Source: Roseiconus nitratireducens
Lineage (GTDB): Bacteria > Planctomycetota > Planctomycetia > Pirellulales > Pirellulaceae
Direction: 5' to 3'
Assembly (NCBI RefSeq): GCF_008629675.1
Contig: NZ_VWOX01000008.1
Span: forward strand, 124,001-188,000
DNA: 64,000 nt
In this document: in pieces, positions 44,001 through 50,977 of the stretch
How the letters are laid out: every line of letters starts with the position of its first letter
Position numbering within the stretch: position 1 is the first letter of the stretch
Notes under the pieces: generated by a model
Database searches by the model: none
What the model was told of the DNA's origin: nothing
What the model saw: the letters and a program-made list of their open reading frames with translations, nothing else
Made by a program: the position numbers and the translations under genes

Positions 44001-44561
44001 CTCCGCGACACTTGGCTGGCGTTGCGTTGGAACGTCCTGCTGGCGTTGATGATCACGTACCTGTTGATGGCCGCCCTGTTCGAGAGCTGGAGCTATCCGT
44101 TCGTGATCATCATGAGCGTGCCGCTGGGAGCGGTGGGCGGAATCCTGGGTTTGCGGGCCTTGGGAATCTACCTGGAGATGCAGAACCGGCCTCCGCAACC
44201 GTTGGACGTGTTGACGATGCTGGGCTTCGTGATCCTGATCGGGACGGTGGTGAACAACGCGATTTTGATTGTCCACCAGGCGTTGAACCTGATCCGCGAC
44301 GAAGGCTACACGGCGAACGACGCCATTCTGGAAAGTGTGCGAACCCGAGTGCGGCCGATCCTGATGACCACCGCCACGACGGTGTTGGGCCTGTGTCCGC
44401 TGGTGCTGTTCCCCGGCTCGGGAAGCGAGTTGTACCGAGGGCTGGGAAGCGTGCTGCTGGGCGGACTGCTGGTTTCAACCATTTTCACGCTGGTGTTTGT
44501 GCCCACGCTGTTCCGTCTGTTCATGGACCTGAAAACGCGGTTCATCAGCGAAACGCATTGA
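41025..44561 (+). CDS. RND efflux pump inner-membrane subunit (AcrB/MdtB-like)
   Basis: 1178 residues, longer than the usual 1030-1050; extra sequence is in the periplasmic porter loop (about 145-200) and in a cytoplasmic/loop segment (about 585-650, Pro/Gly-rich). Typical landmarks: TVETRWPGASPQEVEREIVQ, FLVGTNMEEALLKVNSRLQQ, VSLVNQNIMVGGTL at TM2, LAGMAFAVGMLVDNAVVVLENIFR in TM4 and MTTATTVLGLCPLVLFPG near the C-terminus. The TM4 acidic pair that is Asp-Asp (407/408) in AcrB reads Asp-Asn here, a variation also seen elsewhere in the family. Exports hydrophobic compounds or metals with the adaptor encoded upstream. Substrate unknown. Confidence 0.93.
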   Translation: MHPIEACVRNPVKVAVGAILLVLFGFIALFRMPMQLIPEVQTPVITVETRWPGASPQEVEREIVQEQEEQLQSVEGVRKMTSESMDSTGRITLEFLVGTNMEEALLKVNSRLQQVPEYPEDSDEPVIATSSASDRPIAWFILSAIQPSREAIVDFAQQHPELSEALEPTLRTDNPGLRLYRLRNAAKKHPELADLLPPDLNVPGMRRFAEDTIESRFERVSGVSNSNVLGGLEEEMQVIIDPQRLAARQLTIDDVRRVLRNQNQDTSAGDFWESKRRYVVRTLSQFETPEQVGQQVLATRNNAPVLLSDVADISLGFKKPDGVVRRFGDSSIACNVIRETGTNVLDVMDDLKTALKELNEEILNKRGLQLTQVYDESEYINASVSLVNQNIMVGGTLTMLVLMLFLHLQVRTILFVPLVIASSIAAALINPWFFVITLVLIVIAGFWFARGALVVGLAIPISIIGTFLMLNLWGRSLNVVSLAGMAFAVGMLVDNAVVVLENIFRHYQNGEPRFEAAVRGTKEVWGAVLASTLTTLAVFLPVLFVEEEAGQLFRDIALAISAAVGLSLLVSITLIPTLTARLLPKRNEADARNPVEGQLAYGDPSAATSPPSPNPPPGRLAGAARSIVAPLFNVSKRFVLGVVALNRWVQSSRLRQIGLVAVLLTATFAIAYALWPKVEYLPTGNRNLVFGIVLPPPGYNMNELTRMGEVVEEHLKPYWDVDPDSPEAAALEFPAIYDFFFVARGRSVFLGVRSVDPTRSGELIPLIQQVGSQLPGTIIVAKQSSLFEQGLTAGRTIDIEITGPELQKLTQIGGQIMGQIMGGGKAPLIANAQARPVPSLDLINPEVHVTPLVLKNEQMGVDATSLGYAVNALVDGAYASDYYLEGDKIDLTIIGDPNTVSYSQDLAALPIATPGGQLVPLEGLARIKISSGPEQVNHRERQRAVTIEVSPPETMPLEEALTLIDEQVVTPLEESGQLDGGYRISLSGTADKLRDTWLALRWNVLLALMITYLLMAALFESWSYPFVIIMSVPLGAVGGILGLRALGIYLEMQNRPPQPLDVLTMLGFVILIGTVVNNAILIVHQALNLIRDEGYTANDAILESVRTRVRPILMTTATTVLGLCPLVLFPGSGSELYRGLGSVLLGGLLVSTIFTLVFVPTLFRLFMDLKTRFISETH

Positions 44562-44566
44562 TCGCG

Positions 44567-44678
44567 GTTGGTGTGGAGGCTTCAGCCGACCTGGATTGCG
44601 GCTCGCTGACATGCGATCGGTCGGCTAAAGCCTCCACACCAACATCAGCGTTCGGTCGGCTGAAGCCTCCACACCAAC
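44567..44678. repeat. Three-arm 25-bp repeat between convergent genes
   Basis: A 25-bp arm at 44567-44591 (gttggtgtggaggcttcagc plus cgacc) faces an inverted copy at 44619-44643 and a second inverted copy at 44654-44678. The outer pairs can form two alternative hairpins. Sits in the gap between the RND pump gene and the convergent kbl gene, where it may act as a bidirectional stop. Confidence 0.88.
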
Positions 44679-44682
44679 GCAG

Positions 44683-45867
44683 CTACAGGCCGAGTTCCTG
44701 TTTTGCCTCGGCGAACCGGTCGATTGCGAATTGCAGGTTGTCCCGGGTGTGGGCGGCCGAGATTTGGGTTCGAATCCGGGCTTTTCCTTGGGGGACCACC
44801 GGGTAGGAAAAGCCGACGACGTAGACGCCTTTTTCCAGCATCAGATCGGCGAACTTCCCAGCCAGCGTGGCATCGCCCAACATGATCGGGACGATCGGGT
44901 GTTCCCCGGGCAGGAGGTCGAATCCCAGCCGGGTCATCCCTTCGCGGAAGAATCGCGTGTTGGCTTCCAACCGGTCTCGCAGTTCGGTTGATGCGGTCAA
45001 CAGTTCCAGTGCCCGAATGGCCGCGGTCACGATCGGTGGCGCGATCGAATTGGAAAACAGGTAAGGCCGCGACCGCTGGCGCAACATTTCCACGATCTCC
45101 TTGCGACCACTGGTGTAGCCACCGCTGGCGCCACCCAAAGCTTTGCCAAGCGTTCCGGTCAGAATGTCGATCCGCCCCATCACATCCCGGTACTCGTGGG
45201 TGCCGCGTCCCTGTGGCCCCAGGAATCCGGTGGCGTGACAGTCGTCGACCATCAACAGCGCGTCGTACTTGTCGGCCAACTCGCAGATCCCGGCGAGATC
45301 GGCAATCGTCCCGTCCATCGAGAACACGCCGTCGGTCGCGATCATTCGAAAGCGCGCCGACGAAGCCTCCTTCAGCTTGTCCTCCAGATCGGACATGTCG
45401 TTGTTGCGATAACGAAAACGCTTCGCCTTGCAAAGCCGAATGCCGTCGATGATCGAGGCGTGGTTGAGTTCATCGCTGATGATCGCATCGTCCGCCGTCA
45501 GCAGTGTTTCGAACAGCCCTCCGTTGGCGTCAAAGCACGACGAATAAAGGATCGTCTCTTCGGTTTGCAGAAACTCGCTGAGCCGCATCTCCAAGTCACG
45601 ATGAATCGCCTGGGTCCCGCAAATGAATCGCACCGAGGACAGACCGAATCCCCATTTCTGCAGGCCCTCCGCCGCCGCTTGCACGATCTCGGGATTCTCC
45701 GACAGACCCAGGTAATTGTTGGCGCACATGTTCAACACCGAACCGCCGTCACGAACGCCGATCATCGCATCCTGCGGCGTCGTGATGATCCGCTCGGTCT
45801 TGTACAGACCGGCTTGGCGAATCTCGTCCAATTGTGTTGCCAGATGGTTTTGAAACTTTCCGTACAT
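44683..45867 (-). CDS. kbl: Glycine C-acetyltransferase (2-amino-3-ketobutyrate CoA ligase)
   Basis: 394 residues, alpha-oxoamine synthase family of PLP enzymes. NYLGLSENPEIV, GFGLSSVRFICGTQAIHRDLE, SCFDANGGLFETLL, SDELNHASIIDGIRL and DDCHATGFLGPQGRGTHEY are all as in Kbl; the PLP lysine is in TGTLGKALGGASGGY. Cleaves 2-amino-3-ketobutyrate with CoA to glycine and acetyl-CoA, taking the product of Tdh. Gene order tdh-kbl on the minus strand, 63 bp apart, one operon. The length matches the family (about 396). Confidence 0.96.
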   Translation of the reverse strand: MYGKFQNHLATQLDEIRQAGLYKTERIITTPQDAMIGVRDGGSVLNMCANNYLGLSENPEIVQAAAEGLQKWGFGLSSVRFICGTQAIHRDLEMRLSEFLQTEETILYSSCFDANGGLFETLLTADDAIISDELNHASIIDGIRLCKAKRFRYRNNDMSDLEDKLKEASSARFRMIATDGVFSMDGTIADLAGICELADKYDALLMVDDCHATGFLGPQGRGTHEYRDVMGRIDILTGTLGKALGGASGGYTSGRKEIVEMLRQRSRPYLFSNSIAPPIVTAAIRALELLTASTELRDRLEANTRFFREGMTRLGFDLLPGEHPIVPIMLGDATLAGKFADLMLEKGVYVVGFSYPVVPQGKARIRTQISAAHTRDNLQFAIDRFAEAKQELGL

Positions 45868-45930
45868 CGATCGCTATGGTTGGTGGGAAGTGGTTGAACG
45901 CTGGCCGTGCGGCGCGAACCGCACGGGACG

Positions 45931-46962
45931 TCAATCTTGTTGCCAATTCAGGATCACTTTTCCCGATTGCCCCGACATCATGACGTCGAATCCCTGTTCA
46001 AATTCGGTGTAATGAAACCGGTGTGTGATGACCGGATTGAGATCCAGACCGCTTTGCACCAACACGGCCATCTTGTACCAGGTTTCGTACATTTCGCGCC
46101 CGTAAACTCCCTTGATGGTCAGCATGTTGAACACGACTTTGTTCCAATCGATGGCGATGTTTTCACTGGGGATCCCCAGCATGGCAATCTTTCCGCCGTG
46201 ACACATGCTGGCGATCATTTGACGCAGCGCGGCCGGATTGCCTGACATTTCCAACCCGACATCGAACCCCTCGTGCATGTCCAACTCATGCTGAACATCG
46301 GCCAGATCGGTGTTCCGGACATCGACGACTCGGGTCGCGCCCATCTGCTTTGCCAGATCCAACCGCCAGGGGTTCACGTCGGTCACCACCACGTGACGGG
46401 CGCCGGCGTGACGCACCACCGATGCCGCCATGCAACCGATCGGACCGGCACCGGTGATCAACACATCCTCCCCCAGCACCGGGAAGGTCAGTGCGGTGTG
46501 GACGGCATTGCCGAACGGGTCAAAAATTGCGGCGACGTCGTGGTCGATCCCTTCGTCGTGGATCCACACATTCGTCATCGGCAAAGCGACGTATTCAGCA
46601 AACGCACCCGGGCGATTGACACCGACGCCTTTCGTGTCGGCGCAGTAGTGCCGGCGGCCGGCAAAACAGTTCCGGCAACGCCCACAGACGACGTGTCCTT
46701 CGCCGCTGACCAGGTCACCCGGCCGGAAATCGGAAACGTTGGACCCGACTTTGACGACCGATCCGACAAACTCGTGACCGACGACCATGGGCACGGGAAT
46801 GGTTTTCTGCGCCCACGCGTCCCACTGGTAGATGTGGACGTCGGTGCCGCAGATCCCCGTCCGCTCGACCCGGATCAACACGTCATTGATGCCGATGTCC
46901 GGAACGGGAACGTCCTGCAACCACAGCCCGGGTCGGTCGTACTGTTTGACCAATGCCTTCAT
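45931..46962 (-). CDS. tdh: L-threonine 3-dehydrogenase
   Basis: 343 residues from the ATG at 46962 (the frame upstream is open far back, but the family starts MKALVK). Zinc-dependent medium-chain dehydrogenase: catalytic-zinc ligands in RTGICGTDVHIYQWD and GHEFVGSV, structural-zinc cysteines in GRCRNCFAGRRHYC, Rossmann motif VLITGAGPIGCMA, and the Tdh-specific GIDHDVAAIFDPFGNAVH. NAD-dependent oxidation of threonine to 2-amino-3-ketobutyrate. First gene of the tdh-kbl operon. A divergent XRE-cupin regulator gene starts 196 bp away and may control it. Confidence 0.96.
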   Translation of the reverse strand: MKALVKQYDRPGLWLQDVPVPDIGINDVLIRVERTGICGTDVHIYQWDAWAQKTIPVPMVVGHEFVGSVVKVGSNVSDFRPGDLVSGEGHVVCGRCRNCFAGRRHYCADTKGVGVNRPGAFAEYVALPMTNVWIHDEGIDHDVAAIFDPFGNAVHTALTFPVLGEDVLITGAGPIGCMAASVVRHAGARHVVVTDVNPWRLDLAKQMGATRVVDVRNTDLADVQHELDMHEGFDVGLEMSGNPAALRQMIASMCHGGKIAMLGIPSENIAIDWNKVVFNMLTIKGVYGREMYETWYKMAVLVQSGLDLNPVITHRFHYTEFEQGFDVMMSGQSGKVILNWQQD

Positions 46963-47158
46963 CAACGGCGGAGACCTCGTCCCAAACGCGGCAGCGGAAT
47001 CGACCTCGCGGCTCACCGACACGGCCGACCGGCAAGCCCGCGAAATCCTGTATTCTGAACTCATTTCCGTTATAGTAGACACGCCGCCGGGACGCAACCG
47101 TCGCCGCACGGCCCGCCGAATCACGCGGATTTCGCCCCTCCAGCCCGACCACCCTGCC

Positions 47159-47725
47159 GTGTCCTCGATCGAAGACCTGACCGCCAATGCGTGCCGACGC
47201 GTCCGCCAACTGCGTGCCCAGCGTGACTGGTCGTTGGATGAACTTTCCAGCCGCTGTCGGGTCAGTCGATCGATGTTGAGCGAGATTGAACGCGGGCGAG
47301 CCAATCCCACGCTGGCGGTCGCGTTACGGATTGCCCAAGCCTTCGAAATCACCTTGGACGAACTGGTCGATTCCGATTCGCCACGATCGCGAATCGAAGT
47401 CATTCGAGGGAACGATCCCCACTATCAATTCCGCCGCGACGAGGAATGCGAGGTGCGAACGCTCTCGCCGCTGCAGCGGGAGAAGGATGTCGAAATCTAT
47501 GAGGTGAAGCTCGCTCGCGGTGGTGCACTTCGCAGTTCCGCCCACTTCGAGGGAACGCGTGAGTTCCTGACGGTGATCAAGGGCAACGTCCAAGTCGAAT
47601 CGGACGCGTCCACCGAAACGTTGAGGGCCGGCGATTCGGCCAATTATTTTGCCGATCAACCGCACGCGATCGTCAACCGCGGCAAAGGCGAGGCCACGAT
47701 CTACCTGGTGGTCGTTTATCAATGA
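47159..47725 (+). CDS. XRE-family HTH-cupin transcriptional regulator
   Basis: 188 residues from the GTG at 47159 (no in-frame ATG near; the frame is open upstream but lacks family resemblance). N-terminal HTH_3 domain: VRQLRAQRDWSLDELSSRCRVSRSMLSEIERGRANPTLAVALRIAQAFEITLDELV. C-terminal cupin_2 domain with ELKLARGGA-like turn, SAHFEGTREFLTVIKGNVQVES and AGDSANYFADQPHAIVNRGKG, i.e. the two cupin motifs with a possible ligand pocket. Such HTH-cupins often regulate catabolism of an amino acid or amine that binds the cupin. Divergent from tdh-kbl, so threonine or glycine is a plausible effector. A tatagt hexamer at 47071 could be a -10 element, without a convincing -35. Confidence 0.9.
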   Translation: MSSIEDLTANACRRVRQLRAQRDWSLDELSSRCRVSRSMLSEIERGRANPTLAVALRIAQAFEITLDELVDSDSPRSRIEVIRGNDPHYQFRRDEECEVRTLSPLQREKDVEIYEVKLARGGALRSSAHFEGTREFLTVIKGNVQVESDASTETLRAGDSANYFADQPHAIVNRGKGEATIYLVVVYQ

Positions 47726-47899
47726 CGAGAACGAACGGACTGACTCGGTCAATCGTTTCGATCGACAGCGACGCTTGTAGCGGGACGCCCGTGGATCACA
47801 AAGTCGATGTAGCCACTGTCGGCCGACGGTGGAACGCCAAGCTCTGGCGAGCGTCGCGACGATTGTTAGTCAAAGCCGATCCGTTCGACCCCGCGTGGC

Positions 47900-49480
47900 T
47901 CAATCGTACAACGGCATCGGGAAATCTGGCTCGGAAGTTCGCTGCTGGCGAAAGGCTTGTTCCAATCGCTGGACGATCTCCGGATGGTCCGCGGCCAAGT
48001 CCTTCGACTCCGCCGGATCGTCGGCCAACTGATACAGCTCCCAGGGCTGGGGCGACTTTCGATTGACGTCTCGACGGATGGCTTTCCAGTCGCCCTGCCG
48101 GACCGCGATGATCCCTCCGTAACCGGCAAAGCTCCAGATCAACGGCTGATCCCGCTGCGGCGGGTCTTGCCCGACAATCAGCCCGCTGAGGTCGACACCG
48201 TCGATGGTCTGCGATGACGGCAGCGCGCCGCCGGCGACAGAGGTCAAGGTGGGGAACCAGTCCGGAAAATACGACGGGAAATCCGTGCTGCTACCCTCGG
48301 CCACTTTGCCGGGCCAACGGACGATGCAGGGCACCCGAATACCGCCCTCGTAACAACTGCCCTTGTAGCCGTTCAGCCCCGCGTTGGAATCAAAGAACTT
48401 GCATGCCGCACCCCCGACGTGGAATTCCGGATTGCGGCTTCCATGGGTGGGACCGTTGTCAGAGGTGAACACGACCAACGTGTTGTCGGTCAAACCTTGT
48501 GCGTCCAATTGTTGCAGGATGGTGCCAACGTGTTCGTCCAAGTCGGAGATCATCGCCGCATAGGCGGCGCGGGGACGTGGATGCGGCAGGTAGCCGTTCT
48601 CACCGCGGTAAGGACCATGGTCGTCGTCCCATTCCTTGGGATAACGGTCGATCCACTCCTGCGGCGGCTGCATGGCGACGTGCGGTTCGACAAACGGCAG
48701 GTACAGAAAGAAGGGCCGGTTGCCGTTCTGCTTCAGAAACTTGACGGCTTCATCAAGGATCAGGTCCGGACCGTAGTTTTCCGCCCGATAGTCTTCGGCG
48801 CGCACTTGGCCTTCGGGCTTTTGGTCGTGACCGGGGATCGGGTACTTGTTGATCATCACCTCGCGTTCATTGCTGTCCAAGAACAGCGGGTAATAGCTGT
48901 GTGCGTTGCGTTGACAGTTGTAGCCGAAGTACCGGTCGAACCCCTGCTTGATCGGTGAGCCGGTCGTGTTGGAAGGCCCCAATCCCCATTTGCCGAACGC
49001 CCCCGTGGCATAACCCTGATCGCGGAGGACTTCGGCGATGGTCACGATCTCCGTCGTGATTGGCCATTGCCCCGGAAAGATGCGTCCATTCCCCGAGTCC
49101 CGGTTGCCTCGAATTTCGGCGTGCCCGAGATGCTGACCGGTCATCAACGTGCATCGTGCCGGGGCACAGACGGGTGCGCCGCTGTAGTGCTGCAAGAATC
49201 GCATGCCGTCCCCGGCCAGCCTGTCCAGGTTGGGCGTTCGGATCTTCTCCTGGCCGTAGCAACCCAATTCCCCGTATCCCAGGTCGTCGGCCAGGATGAA
49301 GACAATGTTGGGGCGCGAATCGGATTGGGCGTGCAACGTCGGCCGATCAAACGCGCTGACGATCAGGAAAGCGATCAAGACGGCAGCCAGGCGGGGTTTC
49401 GAAGCTCGCGTGCAGCACAGGAGTGCCCGGCGGCAAACGGCCTGCGCCCCGGCAACGAAGTGAACCATGGTGAATCTCAT
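47900..49480 (-). CDS. Exported sulfatase (formylglycine type)
   Basis: 526 residues from the ATG at 49480; the hydrophobic segment AAVLIAFLIVSAFD (about 32-46) serves as signal/anchor, ending near LHAQS. Sulfatase domain: PNIVFILADDLGYGELGCYG (two metal Asps), the modification motif C-A-P-A-R in SGAPVCAPARCTLMTGQH, where the Cys becomes formylglycine, GKWGLG, and VVFTSDNGPTHGSRN (metal Asp-Asn) with the YLPFVEPH region. Hydrolyses a sulfate ester, most likely on marine algal polysaccharide; planctomycetes carry large numbers of these. Neighbours do not suggest the substrate. Needs a formylglycine-generating or anSME enzyme, not seen in this window. Confidence 0.94.
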   Translation of the reverse strand: MRFTMVHFVAGAQAVCRRALLCCTRASKPRLAAVLIAFLIVSAFDRPTLHAQSDSRPNIVFILADDLGYGELGCYGQEKIRTPNLDRLAGDGMRFLQHYSGAPVCAPARCTLMTGQHLGHAEIRGNRDSGNGRIFPGQWPITTEIVTIAEVLRDQGYATGAFGKWGLGPSNTTGSPIKQGFDRYFGYNCQRNAHSYYPLFLDSNEREVMINKYPIPGHDQKPEGQVRAEDYRAENYGPDLILDEAVKFLKQNGNRPFFLYLPFVEPHVAMQPPQEWIDRYPKEWDDDHGPYRGENGYLPHPRPRAAYAAMISDLDEHVGTILQQLDAQGLTDNTLVVFTSDNGPTHGSRNPEFHVGGAACKFFDSNAGLNGYKGSCYEGGIRVPCIVRWPGKVAEGSSTDFPSYFPDWFPTLTSVAGGALPSSQTIDGVDLSGLIVGQDPPQRDQPLIWSFAGYGGIIAVRQGDWKAIRRDVNRKSPQPWELYQLADDPAESKDLAADHPEIVQRLEQAFRQQRTSEPDFPMPLYD

Positions 49481-49732
49481 TGGGCGAAATGCGGGCACGG
49501 GTGGATGATTGCTTTGCGATGCAGCCGACGCGACATCGTCTGTGCGAGGAAGTCTGTGCGCCGAAGCTCGACGCACGCGAGCGACCCAAGGAGGGGAATC
49601 CCCGGTCTGGCAGGCAGTGTCTTCTGTGCCTTGTGCCAAGTCAAATCGGTGGCGAGAGGGCGACAGCGGGAGTTGGCGCAGGCGGAGGATGGGGAACCGG
49701 GGTGGGGAGTGGCCGGCAGAGCCGGATTGCAG

Positions 49733-49758
49733 TGCGTTCCCAGGCGGGAGCCTGGGAA
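49733..49758. repeat. Single hairpin repeat of the cgttcccaggc family
   Basis: Perfect 11-bp arms (cgttcccaggc / gcctgggaacg) with loop ggga. Related to the hairpins of the arrays at 50694-50960 and 55353-55785. The gap 49481-49899 contains no other recognisable feature. Confidence 0.9.
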
Positions 49759-49899
49759 CGAGAGGGAACGGCCGGGCCGTTGGCCCTCGAGTTGCATTGG
49801 GTCACGGCAACCCAGCCCTGTCGGGCCTGTCGGGCTGGGCTGGGCAAATGGCCGGGCCTTCGGCCCGCAGCATCGGTTTCCGCCGTCTGGTGACGGCCG

Positions 49900-50511
49900 C
49901 TACGCGTCGATGACGGCGGAAGCGGCGACGCGCCGATCGGCAGCGCCCCGATCCGACGCGGGTTGATCCGGAGGCGATACATCCAGAAAGACCACGCTTC
50001 GCTTTGGCGACGCCCAGCGTGGTCCGCGGGAGGCGTCGGGCTCGCATCCGTCCGCCGGGCCATACGCCCGACCGTACGGCGCGGACACCTCGGCCACCTG
50101 GTCGGTGGACCGGGCATCCCGTTTCACCTCGCGACGCTCGGGCGACCCGCAGAACGAATCCAGTCGCTCCAGCGCCGAATCCATCAGGGACATTGCCTGA
50201 TCCGTTTCTCCTTGGCTCAATCGCTGCCGAGCGCGGGAAATCAGATCGGTCGCCGAATCGACCTCGTCGCGGATTTCCGCCCGCAGTATTTGTTCGGCCC
50301 GAGTCTGAATCGCCGTGACCAGGTCGTCTCCGGCAGCGGCCGGATCGTCACCGGTGATCGGATCCAGCAACTCTTCGCGGATCACACGGATCCCCTTGGG
50401 AGCCTCGATGCCGATCGCGGCACGTGACCGCGACAGCCGAACCACTTGGATGGTGATCCCCAACGCAGGAAAAGAAATTCGATCGTTCTCACGACGTGAA
50501 AGCACAAGCAT
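49900..50511 (-). CDS. CsrA-type RNA-binding regulator with long C-terminal extension
   Basis: 203 residues from the ATG at 50511, which begins MLVLSRRENDRISFPALGITIQVVRLSRSRAAIGIEAPKGIRVIREEL: the complete CsrA domain (about 1-55) with the RNA-contact region GIEAPKGIRVIREE. A typical CsrA has 60-75 residues; here about 145 more follow: a helical part (about 65-120, AIQTRAEQILRAEIRDEV, SRARQRLSQGETDQ) and a disordered, Pro/Arg/Asp-rich tail. CsrA controls translation of mRNAs with GGA motifs; the extension may add a partner or sensing role. It lies downstream of the kinase gene on the same strand, but separated from it by the hairpin array. Confidence 0.88.
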   Translation of the reverse strand: MLVLSRRENDRISFPALGITIQVVRLSRSRAAIGIEAPKGIRVIREELLDPITGDDPAAAGDDLVTAIQTRAEQILRAEIRDEVDSATDLISRARQRLSQGETDQAMSLMDSALERLDSFCGSPERREVKRDARSTDQVAEVSAPYGRAYGPADGCEPDASRGPRWASPKRSVVFLDVSPPDQPASDRGAADRRVAASAVIDA

Positions 50512-50693
50512 GGCGCACTCCATGTAAGACACGTGCCGCAATGCCCCAAGGTCATCGGCACGTGAAGGTTGCCGCCGAACAAACGATCCGTTCGTCGCCC
50601 CGCGAACCGTCCAGAAGCCCCCGTGCTTCCATCGCTATGCTCCAAAACATAACGGCTTGGCGGTTTTCCGAAAACACGAGTTTCTTGATGTCT

Positions 50694-50960
50694 GTTTGGC
50701 CAGCTTGTGTTGCGTCGCGGCAGGCAGAACCTGCAATGCAGTCGGTTCCAAGGCGGGAGCCTTGGAACCAGAGGGGAAACACTCGACTCGTTCCCAGGCT
50801 CCCGCCTGGGAACGTAATGGACGCTGGCTCCGCCAGCTTGTGTTGCGTCGCGGCAGGCAGAGCCTGCGATGCAGTCGGTTCCAAGGCGGGAGCCTTGGAA
50901 CCAGGACTTGCTGCCAGGCTCCCGCCTGGGAACGCAATGGACGCTGGCTCCGCCAGCTTT
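50694..50960. repeat. Two-unit hairpin repeat array
   Basis: Two direct units of about 135 bp. Each holds the hairpins ggttccaaggc/gccttggaacc (50744-50769 and 50877-50902), cgttcccaggc/gcctgggaacg (50789-50814; second copy degenerate), ggcaggc/gcctgc and gctggc/gccagc. It occupies the whole gap between the kinase stop codon and csrA. No gene lies inside it. Confidence 0.9.
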
Positions 50961-50977
50961 CCTGGGCGAAGGAACCG

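Noticed and set aside
42291..44276. 661-codon open frame on the minus strand inside the RND pump gene
   Set aside because: His/Gln/Asp/Arg-rich shadow of G+C-rich codons; the plus-strand frame encodes a full RND protein.
50512..50977. Short open frames across the hairpin array (up to 161 codons)
   Set aside because: They are translations of the repeat in several frames on both strands, without start signals.
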